NCBI GenBank assembly: GCA_030429925.1
Contig: JAUIGQ010000008.1
Coordinates: 1 to 40,855, forward strand
Direction of reading: 5' to 3'
From: Bacteroidia bacterium
GTDB taxonomy: Bacteria > Bacteroidota > Bacteroidia > Flavobacteriales_E > Vicingaceae
DNA length: 40,855 nt
The position numbers and the translations under genes were made by a program. The notes under the pieces are model-generated. The model was not told the DNA's origin, ran no database searches, and was given only the letters and a program-made list of their open reading frames with translations. Shown here one piece after another: positions 10,789 to 19,675 of this stretch (position 1 is the first letter of the stretch; each line of letters begins with the position of its first letter).

Positions 10789-10818
10789 AAAAAAGGGCAG
10801 TCAACGACTGCCCTTTTT
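10789..10818. terminator. Bidirectional terminator between gyrB and the gliding-domain gene
   Basis: A perfect 8-bp stem GGGCAGTC (10795-10802)/GACTGCCC (10806-10813) with a 3-base loop, preceded by six A and followed by five T. It can stop transcription from both sides and is the second terminator after gyrB. Confidence 0.85.
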
Positions 10819-10869
10819 GCTTCTAATAAGTACTAACCAATTTACTATGAAGAAGAAGCTTTAAATTTC

Positions 10870-12183
10870 TTATTGCGTTTTCAAGAGTTTAAGGTTTCCT
10901 GCAAATCTTTTCTCTTGGCCATTTTCATTTCCGATCACAACGATCCAAACATATCTTCCTTCCGGCATCATCTGACCTGTGTTATTGAATTGTCCGTTCC
11001 AGCCTTCTGCGGTGCTAAAAGTTTGGTAGATCAGCTGTCCGCTTAAGCTGTGGATCTCCATCTTGAATCGATCGTTCCTGTCTTTAAAGGCAACCGGAAT
11101 AAAATTGTCGTTATTGCCATTCTGATCAGGTGTAAATGCATTCGGAGCAAGTGGATCAAAGTCGTTCTGCACTGAAACCGGTTTCAAGGCTTTCACAATG
11201 CATCCATCTACCGTCTTCGCATTCAATTCGATGTAATAAACTCCTTGATCTTTAAAAGCATAGTTCAACTCTTTGCCTTTACCGATTGATCGATCATCCT
11301 CTCCATTCCACTCGAAGGATACGAATCCTTCTTCTTTGGCTTTAAATTCAACCTGAAGATCTGTATAAGGGTCTTCACTGTCAACATAAGTGAAATCAGC
11401 AGTGAGTTGATCTACATCAACGATCTCTACTCTCTTCTCCAAATTCTTCACCACTTCACCCTTTTCATTTTTAATCTTAGCAGTAAGGTAAGAAGCTGAT
11501 TTTGCCGCTTCTTTCAATCCGGGGCTATTAGAGTCAACTTCCTTGATCCCGTCAAAGTTCCAGTGGATGATAAAGCCAGTCGGAAGTTCGTCTGCCTTTT
11601 CTAGCATCAAGAGATGGATCTGATCAGAGCAAACCTTGTTGGGTAAGTCTACTGTTAGGTTCTCTTTATTCTTCGCCGGAGCCACCTTTGTAGGTTTAGC
11701 TTTTTCAGTCGTTTCAGCTTTTGCAGAAGCCTTTTCTTTATGGGTGTTCTTAACCTCAGCTACAATTTTCTGCTCATTTTTATCAACTTCTTCGGCCTCT
11801 TCTGTCTTCTGAGAAGGAATTATTTCATCCTTTTCGGTTGGTTTCAATTCTGCTTGTTCAGCATTCTCTTCAGAAGCAATTGGTTGATTATTTTTTTCTA
11901 TTGCTTCAGTTGGTTTTTCTTCAGCCTGCTCTACAAATTGAGTTTTCTCGATTGGCTGCTCAGCTTTATTCTCTTCTTGGTTTAAGTAATATACACTACC
12001 TACCAAGACCACTGCAACAGCGGCAATTCCAATAATACCTTTGGTTCCCAACCAAGAGCTATTGCCGCCTTTTGGCAAGCGATCTTGCAGGGCATCCCAG
12101 TCAGCAGAGTTGTATTCGAACTCAAGCTCATTAAGCTTGTCGCTGAACAGTTGCTCTTCCTTATTTAGCTGTTTGTCTTTCAT
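10870..12183 (-). CDS. Single-pass membrane protein with gliding-motility C-terminal (CHU_C-type) domain; anti-sigma-like context
   Basis: 437 residues. The first about 47 are polar and cytoplasmic, with EFEYNSADWDALQDRL resembling the short N-termini of Bacteroidota proteins encoded beside ECF sigma factors. One transmembrane helix follows (about 48-67). A long Lys/Glu/Ala-rich linker runs to about 178, then come PKD-like beta domains. From about 341 there is a gliding-motility-associated C-terminal domain: APNAFTPDQNGNNDNFIP, WNGQFNNTGQMMPEGRYVW. That domain normally ends T9SS substrates, yet here there is no cleavable signal peptide and the protein looks anchored. Its start overlaps the sigma gene by 23 bases, so both are made together. 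I infer that it binds the sigma factor and links it to envelope or T9SS state. Confidence 0.75.
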   Translation of the reverse strand: MKDKQLNKEEQLFSDKLNELEFEYNSADWDALQDRLPKGGNSSWLGTKGIIGIAAVAVVLVGSVYYLNQEENKAEQPIEKTQFVEQAEEKPTEAIEKNNQPIASEENAEQAELKPTEKDEIIPSQKTEEAEEVDKNEQKIVAEVKNTHKEKASAKAETTEKAKPTKVAPAKNKENLTVDLPNKVCSDQIHLLMLEKADELPTGFIIHWNFDGIKEVDSNSPGLKEAAKSASYLTAKIKNEKGEVVKNLEKRVEIVDVDQLTADFTYVDSEDPYTDLQVEFKAKEEGFVSFEWNGEDDRSIGKGKELNYAFKDQGVYYIELNAKTVDGCIVKALKPVSVQNDFDPLAPNAFTPDQNGNNDNFIPVAFKDRNDRFKMEIHSLSGQLIYQTFSTAEGWNGQFNNTGQMMPEGRYVWIVVIGNENGQEKRFAGNLKLLKTQ

Positions 12184-12742
12184 TTTTTATTATTTGCAAG
12201 ACCATCTCTTTCAGATTCTTTTTGGCTTTTGAAAGATTGGACTTAGAAGTACCTTCACTTATATTTAATTCAATAGCGATCTCTGCATGTGTGTATCCAT
12301 CCAATACATACATATTGAATACGGAACGGTAAACAGGACTCAAGTCCTGAACACAGTCTAAAAGCTGATCGGCAGTAATATCTTCGAAGATCGACTCGTC
12401 AAAGTCGTTATCCGGAATATTCCCTGCTTCTACCATGCTTTCGCTCATCGCATATTTATTTTTATGCTTGCGATAATGATCAATAGCGTTATTGACCATG
12501 ATCCTTCTGATCCAACCTTGCAAAGAACCTTTGAAATCGTATTTACCGATCTTCTCAAATACTTTAATGAATCCTTCTTGAAAAAGATCTTTCGCATCTT
12601 CTGATCTTGAAGCGTAGCGGTAGCAAACTGCCATCATCTGACTGTACATGGCTTTGTACAGCTGCTGTTGATAATATCTGTCGCCCCTTGCACACCCTTC
12701 AACAATCTCTTTAATACTGTCTCGATCAGATAGATTCATCAA
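12161..12742 (-). CDS. ECF-type RNA polymerase sigma factor
   Basis: A 193-residue extracytoplasmic-function sigma factor. Region 2 spans about 24-92, with DAKDLFQEGFIKVFEKI and GWIRRIMVNNAIDHYRKHK, which bind core enzyme and the -10 DNA. Region 4 spans about 125-180, with LSPVYRSVFNMYVLDGYTHAEIA and the helix-turn-helix ISEGTSKSNLSKAKKNL for the -35 site. It is the first gene of a two-gene unit with the gliding-domain membrane protein, which begins inside its 3' end. Two adjacent Met codons (12742, 12739) make the exact start uncertain by one residue. The target regulon cannot be read from this window. Confidence 0.93.
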   Translation of the reverse strand: MMNLSDRDSIKEIVEGCARGDRYYQQQLYKAMYSQMMAVCYRYASRSEDAKDLFQEGFIKVFEKIGKYDFKGSLQGWIRRIMVNNAIDHYRKHKNKYAMSESMVEAGNIPDNDFDESIFEDITADQLLDCVQDLSPVYRSVFNMYVLDGYTHAEIAIELNISEGTSKSNLSKAKKNLKEMVLQIIKNERQTAK

Positions 12743-12890
12743 AGATTTTCTGCATTAATGACGCTAATTTATGGAAAGGTTGCCTCCTTAAAGAAAAAAT
12801 AGATGAACTAGCTAAATTATTGAGTGTTGAGGTTTTCAATTGATGGCAGCAATAACTAATTTAGCAGCCCTAATTTAAAATGTAAAGTTG

Positions 12891-13826
12891 ATGAAAGTTA
12901 CAGTTGTGGGTGCGGGAAATGTAGGGGCTACCTGTGCCAATGTAATTGCCCATAAAGAATTGGCCAATGAAGTAGTATTGGTTGATATTAAAGAAGGTCT
13001 TGCTGAAGGTAAGGCACTAGATATGTGGGAAACTTCCCCCATTAATCTTTACGATACCAGAATAACAGGTTCTACCAATGATTATTCTAAAACTGCCAAT
13101 TCAGATGTAGTGGTAATTACTTCTGGTCTGCCAAGGAAACCTGGTATGAGTAGAGATGATTTGATCGCTACCAATGCAGGTATCGTGAAAATGGTGACTG
13201 AGAACATCATCAAGCATTCTCCGAACTCTAAGATCATTATCGTATCGAATCCTTTAGACGTAATGACCTATTGTGCTTACTTGACAGCAAAGGTTGATTC
13301 AAGCAGAGTGTTTGGTATGGCTGGTATCTTGGATACAGCTAGATACAGATCTTTTATTGCTGAAGAATTGAATACTTCTCCAAAGGATATTCAAGCTGTT
13401 TTAATGGGCGGACATGGTGATACCATGGTTCCACTTCCAAGATACACTACAGTTGCCGGAATTCCTGTAACTGAATTGATCGGAGAGAAAAGATTAGATG
13501 AGATCGTTGAAAGAACGAAGAAAGGTGGTGGCGAATTGGTTAACCTAATGGGTACTTCTGCTTGGTATGCTCCGGGAGCTGCCGCTGCTCAAATGGTTGA
13601 GGCCATCGTTAGAGACCAGAAAAGGATCTTCCCTGTTTGCGCCCTATTGAATGGCGAATACGGGATGAAAGATATCTATTTAGGTGTTCCTGTAATTCTA
13701 GGAAAAGATGGTATTGAAAAGATCATCGAACTGGAATTGAACGAAGATGAAAAAGCACTATTGAACGAATCTGCAAAGGCTGTTAGAGACGTGATGGATG
13801 TGCTGGATAATATGGATCTTAAATAA
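12891..13826 (+). CDS. mdh: Malate dehydrogenase
   Basis: NAD-dependent malate/oxaloacetate dehydrogenase of the TCA cycle, LDH-like type, 311 residues. The NAD site GAGNVG is at 7-12 with Asp32 ending the second strand, which favours NAD. Substrate-binding Arg residues are R82 and R88 in LPRKPGMSR and R151 in ILDTARYR. The catalytic Asp148/His175 pair lies in ILDTARYR and GGHGD. The R82 context and length favour malate over lactate as substrate. The ATG at 12891 follows an in-frame TTG at 12888 and is the better start. Its stop is only two bases from the stop of the convergent FG-GAP gene, leaving no room for a terminator between them. Confidence 0.95.
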   Translation: MKVTVVGAGNVGATCANVIAHKELANEVVLVDIKEGLAEGKALDMWETSPINLYDTRITGSTNDYSKTANSDVVVITSGLPRKPGMSRDDLIATNAGIVKMVTENIIKHSPNSKIIIVSNPLDVMTYCAYLTAKVDSSRVFGMAGILDTARYRSFIAEELNTSPKDIQAVLMGGHGDTMVPLPRYTTVAGIPVTELIGEKRLDEIVERTKKGGGELVNLMGTSAWYAPGAAAAQMVEAIVRDQKRIFPVCALLNGEYGMKDIYLGVPVILGKDGIEKIIELELNEDEKALLNESAKAVRDVMDVLDNMDLK

Positions 13827-13828
13827 GA

Positions 13829-16378
13829 TCAAGGTTTAATAAGTAGCTTGGCAGTATATCTTTGATTGCTGCCGGCTACTTCAACCAAATACATAGCAGG
13901 TTCTAATTGTTGGTTGATCTGATAGATCCTGTTGCTAATTCCCCTCTCTGTATAGACGATCCTTCCGCTTAGATCAAATAGTCTGAGGTCATAACTTCCT
14001 TCCAAATTTCTAGGAACGCTAATGTTCACCTGATCCTTTGCCGGGTTTGGATAGACGATCAATCCGTTCTCTACTGATTCAGCAGGGCCTGAAAGCTCTT
14101 CAATGCCGGTAGTCCCCGATCCCATCATGATCATAAATCCCCCTGCTTCATTTCCTACGGCAAGGTCTATATAACCGTCGCTGTTTAGGTCTGCACCGTT
14201 AATTGAGGCGTTGGCTCCATAGTTATTGCCTGTATAAATAGAATCAACTAAATGAAAGTTGCCGGAGAATATATTGCTGTCAATTCCATTATATAAGTAA
14301 AGATAGCCCATCCAAGACCCAATGATCATTTGCAGATTATTTGAGGAGTCTCTATATAAGTAAGGAGTTGCATTGGCATCCCCGTTATGGTGTCTGCTCA
14401 ATCTCACATCTCCCCAGAATTTTTCCGAATAATCGATCACAGCGGTTGAGTTGACTTCATCATCAATACTGCTCCTTGTGAAAGGGTGTATTAAATCAAT
14501 GTACTTTGAACCATTGTTGATAGCAGCGATAGTTTGCAGAACATCATTATCCGGATTCAATGCGTTGTTCACATCAATTTGTTGTCCTACTTGAAAAAAG
14601 GATAGATCTGGGTTGCCTCTCAGCTGATACCGAAGAATGCTATCGTACTGCCAAGTAATAGATTGAACTTCCAGATTAAAGATGGCTTCAGTTGAGCTGC
14701 CAAGATTCTTATGAAATTCTAACACACCCCAATTGTTTCCAATAACAAGATCCAACAAATTGTCTTGATCTATATCAAAGAGGAAAGGTGCTGCTCTATT
14801 GAATACATTCAATTCCTGGAACCCTGCATTTTTAAGTTGAAATGCAGCAGGGTTTCCAATGGAAGATGTATCTTCAAAATAGTGTATCCTGCCATCATCA
14901 TCTCCTATTAGTAGGTCATCATCTCCATCTCCATCCAGGTCGCCCACGGTTGGAACCAAGAATCTTTGAGCACTATTGGAGGTGAGGTCTAGAGCCAATT
15001 GAGAGATGCCGGCAAAGTCTCTATCCACAAGATCATACTCCGGACTGTAAGCAGTGCCAATATTTTCAAATAGGGCCAGCTGTCCAACCATTAAGGTGCT
15101 GCTGCTGTCGTAATAGCCATCATTCCCCACCAAGATATCTTGCAGACCGTCATCATTGTAATCAAGGAAAATAGGGTAGGCTCCTCTACCTAGATCGATC
15201 ACTTCATCTTGAAGGAAATCATCCTTCCTGAACTGAAAAGAACTTTGAGTTGTTCCGGTGTTCTCATAGAAATACATATTCTTATAGTACTTCCCTCTGG
15301 CTAAATAACCATTGCCATTTGTGCTAACCAGCATATCTACTTTCTGATCATTGTTGACGTCAAGGAATTGGGCAGCCGGAAACACATCCATCCTTACCGG
15401 AGTGCTGTATGATGGGAAGAGAGTGTCCATGGCATCAATATGAGAATTGATGTAGGGAAATACACTATCATTATTGTATAAGGCTGATAAAGTCGAGCTT
15501 CCAATATCCCCTAGAACAAGGTCGATACTACCTGAGTAATCAAGATCAAAAAGGGCAACGGAAGAACCTGCATGCTTTTGATTGCTCTTTGTTCCCGCTG
15601 TCCTAGGTGCATTTAGATTTCTCACAGAACCACCATCTGACTCTGGATTGGGAATGCTGTTTCCAAAGCGACAAGAATCTAGATAGATCGTAGAGTTGAA
15701 TCCGGCTTCAGTAAAATCTCCCCAACATTCACTTCTTTCCTCAAACAACAATCCGCAGATCCCTGTTGAGTCAACACTTAAATTCTTGTGAAACTCCATT
15801 TGGGAGCCATTTTGGTCGAAGAAGATAAAATCAATATCACCATCATTGTTCATGTCAATGATTCCGGGAAGATTCGCTCCACCAGGGTTGATGTTTAGGT
15901 CGAAGTTGTTCCCGAAATAGCGAGACTTAACGCGATTTACATAAGTGAATGAAAGTCCGTTTGCTAAATTTCCGGTATTCTCATACACCCATACTGAAGC
16001 TCCTCTCACGCCAATGAATAGGTCCATTTCCCCATCGCAGTTATAGTCTCTGCTAATCATCCAATCCGGAATATAAGGGAAGTACTTTGCATATTCGGGT
16101 GCGTATTCATATGCGATCTGCCCTGCGCTACCTTTATTAATATAAGTGCTGATCCTACTGCCACTTCTGTCGAAAACCACCAGGTCCATCTTATTGTCGT
16201 AGTCAAGATCGATCTCATTGAATTGAGGAGAATTGAATCCACCTTGGAAGGGAGCAGAGAAGGAATTTCCATTCTCTTTTACAGGAATAGAATCGTTTCT
16301 CTTGTAATAGGGCTGAGAAAATGCAGCTGAAGTAATGAAGAGAGAAAGTAGTAGTTGTACGAACAGTTTCTTAGACAT
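13829..16378 (-). CDS. Secreted FG-GAP/VCBS repeat protein with T9SS type A sorting domain
   Basis: An 849-residue cell-surface or released protein. The signal peptide MSKKLFVQLLLSLFITSAAFS sets the start at 16378; an upstream in-frame ATG at 16435 would add 19 unlikely residues. About nine Asp-rich calcium-binding motifs mark an FG-GAP beta-propeller, for example DLDYDNKMDLVVFD, DMNNDGDIDFIFFD, DLDGDGDDDLLIGDDDG and DLNSDGYIDLAVGN. The last about 75 residues (LIVYPNPAKDQVNISV ... GRIVY ... MYLVEV ... KLLIKP) are a T9SS type A sorting domain, removed on export with attachment to the surface. It is likely an adhesin-like or polymer-binding protein; the ligand is unknown. It is convergent with mdh. 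Confidence 0.88.
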   Translation of the reverse strand: MSKKLFVQLLLSLFITSAAFSQPYYKRNDSIPVKENGNSFSAPFQGGFNSPQFNEIDLDYDNKMDLVVFDRSGSRISTYINKGSAGQIAYEYAPEYAKYFPYIPDWMISRDYNCDGEMDLFIGVRGASVWVYENTGNLANGLSFTYVNRVKSRYFGNNFDLNINPGGANLPGIIDMNNDGDIDFIFFDQNGSQMEFHKNLSVDSTGICGLLFEERSECWGDFTEAGFNSTIYLDSCRFGNSIPNPESDGGSVRNLNAPRTAGTKSNQKHAGSSVALFDLDYSGSIDLVLGDIGSSTLSALYNNDSVFPYINSHIDAMDTLFPSYSTPVRMDVFPAAQFLDVNNDQKVDMLVSTNGNGYLARGKYYKNMYFYENTGTTQSSFQFRKDDFLQDEVIDLGRGAYPIFLDYNDDGLQDILVGNDGYYDSSSTLMVGQLALFENIGTAYSPEYDLVDRDFAGISQLALDLTSNSAQRFLVPTVGDLDGDGDDDLLIGDDDGRIHYFEDTSSIGNPAAFQLKNAGFQELNVFNRAAPFLFDIDQDNLLDLVIGNNWGVLEFHKNLGSSTEAIFNLEVQSITWQYDSILRYQLRGNPDLSFFQVGQQIDVNNALNPDNDVLQTIAAINNGSKYIDLIHPFTRSSIDDEVNSTAVIDYSEKFWGDVRLSRHHNGDANATPYLYRDSSNNLQMIIGSWMGYLYLYNGIDSNIFSGNFHLVDSIYTGNNYGANASINGADLNSDGYIDLAVGNEAGGFMIMMGSGTTGIEELSGPAESVENGLIVYPNPAKDQVNISVPRNLEGSYDLRLFDLSGRIVYTERGISNRIYQINQQLEPAMYLVEVAGSNQRYTAKLLIKP

Positions 16379-16454
16379 ATGTAGCTTTTTAGATGGTTCT
16401 GCCACTCTTTCAAAGTTAAGCGTTTTTTGATGCATTTATATTGAGGGTATAGAA

Positions 16455-16485
16455 TTGTTTATTCGCTGTGGAAATTCTATATTTG
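16455..16485 (+). promoter_or_regulatory. Promoter of secDF (TTG - 20 bases - TATATTTG)
   Basis: TTG at 16455-16457 and the -7 box TATATTTG at 16478-16485 are 20 bases apart, matching the Bacteroidota consensus. The predicted transcript starts about 30 bases before secDF. This is the best promoter in the window. Confidence 0.75.
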
Positions 16486-16521
16486 CAGGCTTCAAAAAAT
16501 ATGGAATTTTAAACGATAAAA

Positions 16522-19500
16522 ATGCAGAATAAGGGATTAATATGGACTTTCATAGTCTTGTTGAGTTTGGCCTGCCTTTACCAACTATCTTTTACTTGGG
16601 TAGCCGACAGTGTAGAGCGTGACGCAGTAGCCTTTGGAAATGGTTCCAGTGAGTTGGAGGAGCGTTATCTTGACTCCATGGCTAGTGTAGAGGTTTATCC
16701 ACTTTTTGGTTTCACCTATAATGAGGTTAGAAAAAATACGTTAAATCTTGGTCTTGACCTCAAAGGTGGTATGAACGTGACTCTTGAAGTTGCTGTTGCT
16801 GATGTGATCAGAGCCTTATCTTCTTACAGCACCGACGAAGATTTTGTGAAAGCCATTGACTTGGCAAAAGAAAAGCAAAAGCAAAGTCAAGAGAACTTTG
16901 TGAATCTCTTCCAGCAATCATGGACAGAAGTAGCAGGAGATAGAAAGCTAAGCAGTGTATTCTATACACTTGAGAACAAAGAAAAGATCGACCGAAATGC
17001 TTCTGATGAAGAAGTGATCGAGTTCATTAGATCTGAAACGGATGCTGCATTTGATAGAACATTTGAAGTACTTAGAACAAGGGTAAATCTTTTTGGAGTT
17101 GCTCAGCCTAACATTCAAAAGTTAGAGGCTAGCGATAGAATTCTGGTTGAACTTCCGGGAGTAAAGAACAAGGAGAGAGTTAGACAGTTGTTGCAGGGAA
17201 CTGCAAAATTGGAATTCTGGGAAACTTATGAGAACGCTGAGGTTTATCCATATCTAGCACAAGCCAATGACAAGTTGAACTTGATCTTGAGCGGTGAAGA
17301 GGAAGAGGATACTACTGCAGTTGATGCAGCTTCAGATTCCACTGTTGTTGAAGAGTCTGCTACTGAAGATGAATTCAACCTTGCTGACCTTTCAGAGGAT
17401 GCAGAAGGTTCTGATTCTACTTTGGCAGATACTGCTGATACAGAAAGCTCTTTGCTTGAGCAATTAGCTTCTGAAGAAGAAAGTGGTTCTGATTCAACAG
17501 ATCTTGCCGATCAGTCTTTTGAGGACTTCGCAAAGGATAACCCACTTTTTGCAGTCTTAACTCCATCTATCTATCAGAACGAACAAGGAAATTACACACC
17601 CGGTGAAGGTCCTATCGTTGGTTTTGTGGCTATTAAAGACACAGCTAAGGTAAATGAGTACTTGAGAATGCCGGAGGTAAGAGAATTATTCCCGGTTGAT
17701 CTAAGATTGTTGTGGACTGCTAAGCCTTATGATGATAACGAGCAATTCTTGCAGTTGATCGCAATTGAGGTGACTAGCAGAGATGGAAAAGCTCCTTTGG
17801 AAGGAGATGTGATCACAGATGCTTTCCAGGATTTTGGTCAGTTTGGAGGTCGTCCTGAGATCACGATGAAGATGAATGCTCTTGGAGCAAAGACATGGAA
17901 GAGGTTAACTGCTGACAATGTAGGACAAAGCATTGCTATTGTTCTAGATAATTATGTATACTCTTTTCCAAACGTAAATCAAGAAATTGCCGGAGGTATC
18001 TCTAGTATTGAGGGAGACTTTACAATAGAAGAGGCAAAGTTGATAGCGAATATTCTTAAGGCCGGTAAATTGCCTGCCCCTGCTAAGATCGTTGAAGAAG
18101 CAGTTGTTGGTCCTTCTCTTGGACAAGAGGCTATTTCTTCAGGATTGAACTCCTTCTTGATCGCCTTGGTGATCGTATTGATCTATATGATCTTCTATTA
18201 TGGAAAAGCGGGGATTGCATCGGATATTGCCTTGTTGGCAAACTTGTTCTTTATCATGGGAGTGTTGGCATCCACGAATATTGCTTTAACTCTTCCGGGT
18301 ATTGCGGGTATCGTTCTTACGATCGGTATTTCAGTTGATGCCAACGTTCTTATCTATGAAAGGATCAGGGAAGAATTAAGAGCAGGAAAAGGTGCTAGAC
18401 TTGCAGTGGCTGATGGTTATAAGAATGCTTATTCATCTATTATTGATGCCAACGTAACTACCTTGCTTACCGGTATTATACTTTGGTTCTTTGGAACCGG
18501 TCCGGTTGAAGGATTTGCTAAGACCTTGGTTATTGGTATTCTCACTTCCTTGTTCTCTGCCATCTTCATTACAAGATTGATCTTCGCTTGGAGACTGGAT
18601 AAAAAGATGAAGGTGACTGTTTCTACCAAATTGACAGAAGGGGCTTTCCAGAATACCAATATCGGATTTGTTAAGAGCAGAAAAATGTTCTATATCATTT
18701 CTTCTGTTATTATCCTCTTGGGTATTGGATCATTTGTAACCAGAGGCCTTTCTTATGGGGTTGACTTTACAGGAGGTAGAACTTATTTGGTGAGATTTGA
18801 TAATACGGTATCTACCACTGAGGTTAGATCTTCATTGGCCGAATCATTCATTACTGCAGAAGGTGTGAATCTAGCTCCTGAGGTGAAGGTGTTCGGAGAA
18901 GATAACCAGGTGAAGGTGACTACCTCTTACATGATCGATAGTGACCTTGAAGATGCTGATCAGCAAGTTGAAGATAAGTTGAACAGTGGTTTGGAAAGCA
19001 TGGGGATGGATTATCAGATCATGAGTTCTCAGAAGGTTGGACCTACCATTGCAGATGATATTAAGAAGTCGGCAGTGTGGGCTGTATTGTTCTCATTGGT
19101 GATCATCTTCCTATATATCTTATTTAGGTTTAGAAAGTGGCAGTATGGTCTGGGTGCTATCGCTGCGATCTTCCACGATGTATTGATCGTCTTGGCAGTA
19201 TTCTCCATTGCCTATGGATTCTTGCCTTTCTCCTTGGATATAGACCAAGCCTTTATTGCCGCAATCCTAACAGTTGTTGGTTACTCGATCAACGATACTG
19301 TGGTTGTGTTCGATAGGATAAGGGAATACCTGAATTCCTACAAGAAGAGAGAAATGAAAGAGGTGATCAATGATGCATTGAACAGTACTTTAAGTAGAAC
19401 GGTAAATACATCTTTAAGTACCTTCTTCGTATTGCTGATGATCTTTATCTTCGGTGGTGAAGTGATCAGAGGTTTTGCCTTTGCCTTATTGGTAGGTGTT

Positions 19501-19593
19501 GCTGTAGGAACTTATTCCTCTTTATGTGTGGCAACTCCAATTGTAGTTGACCTTACAAAGGGGAAGGAAAAACTAGAGAAGAAGAAAAAGTAA
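16522..19593 (+). CDS. secDF: Protein translocase subunit SecDF (fused)
   Basis: A 1023-residue proton-driven membrane component that pulls secreted proteins through SecYEG. The SecD half has LGLDLKGGMN at about 76-85, LEASDRILVELPGV and a six-helix block from about 540 (IALVIVLIYMIFYYGKAG, ISVDANVLIYERIREEL). The SecF half begins with FVKSRKMFYIIS and has YGVDFTGGRTYLVRF, then a second six-helix block with VVGYSINDTVVVFDRIRE. The Asp residues in helix 4 of each half (ISVDAN, SINDTV) are the conserved proton-path residues. Residues about 258-333, within the periplasmic SecD domain, are an acidic Ser/Asp/Glu low-complexity insert. The gene has its own promoter and terminator. Confidence 0.96.
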   Translation: MQNKGLIWTFIVLLSLACLYQLSFTWVADSVERDAVAFGNGSSELEERYLDSMASVEVYPLFGFTYNEVRKNTLNLGLDLKGGMNVTLEVAVADVIRALSSYSTDEDFVKAIDLAKEKQKQSQENFVNLFQQSWTEVAGDRKLSSVFYTLENKEKIDRNASDEEVIEFIRSETDAAFDRTFEVLRTRVNLFGVAQPNIQKLEASDRILVELPGVKNKERVRQLLQGTAKLEFWETYENAEVYPYLAQANDKLNLILSGEEEEDTTAVDAASDSTVVEESATEDEFNLADLSEDAEGSDSTLADTADTESSLLEQLASEEESGSDSTDLADQSFEDFAKDNPLFAVLTPSIYQNEQGNYTPGEGPIVGFVAIKDTAKVNEYLRMPEVRELFPVDLRLLWTAKPYDDNEQFLQLIAIEVTSRDGKAPLEGDVITDAFQDFGQFGGRPEITMKMNALGAKTWKRLTADNVGQSIAIVLDNYVYSFPNVNQEIAGGISSIEGDFTIEEAKLIANILKAGKLPAPAKIVEEAVVGPSLGQEAISSGLNSFLIALVIVLIYMIFYYGKAGIASDIALLANLFFIMGVLASTNIALTLPGIAGIVLTIGISVDANVLIYERIREELRAGKGARLAVADGYKNAYSSIIDANVTTLLTGIILWFFGTGPVEGFAKTLVIGILTSLFSAIFITRLIFAWRLDKKMKVTVSTKLTEGAFQNTNIGFVKSRKMFYIISSVIILLGIGSFVTRGLSYGVDFTGGRTYLVRFDNTVSTTEVRSSLAESFITAEGVNLAPEVKVFGEDNQVKVTTSYMIDSDLEDADQQVEDKLNSGLESMGMDYQIMSSQKVGPTIADDIKKSAVWAVLFSLVIIFLYILFRFRKWQYGLGAIAAIFHDVLIVLAVFSIAYGFLPFSLDIDQAFIAAILTVVGYSINDTVVVFDRIREYLNSYKKREMKEVINDALNSTLSRTVNTSLSTFFVLLMIFIFGGEVIRGFAFALLVGVAVGTYSSLCVATPIVVDLTKGKEKLEKKKK

Positions 19594-19614
19594 TTCTCAA
19601 GAAATAAAATCTTT

Positions 19615-19654
19615 AAGCCCCGTCACTGATTCATATTTTAGCGACGGGGCTTTT
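19615..19654 (+). terminator. Intrinsic terminator of secDF
   Basis: The 10-bp stem AAGCCCCGTC (19615-19624) pairs with GACGGGGCTT (19643-19652) around an 18-base loop, ending in TTTT. It is GC-rich and strong, and stands only about 20 bases before the tatA start. Confidence 0.85.
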
Positions 19655-19657
19655 GTT

Positions 19658-19665
19658 TAAATTTG
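19658..19665 (+). promoter_or_regulatory. Candidate -7 box (TAAATTTG) for tatA
   Basis: An exact TAnnTTTG immediately after the secDF terminator and 10 bases before ATG 19676, so any transcript would be almost leaderless. There is no TTG at the expected -33 position, which would fall within the hairpin. Confidence 0.35.
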
Positions 19666-19675
19666 GGTGCTAGTT

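Noticed and set aside
11740-12232. Plus-strand Phe/Leu-rich open frames opposite the Lys/Glu linker of the gliding-domain protein
   Set aside because: Hydrophobic runs here are just the complement of Lys/Glu codons, not membrane proteins.
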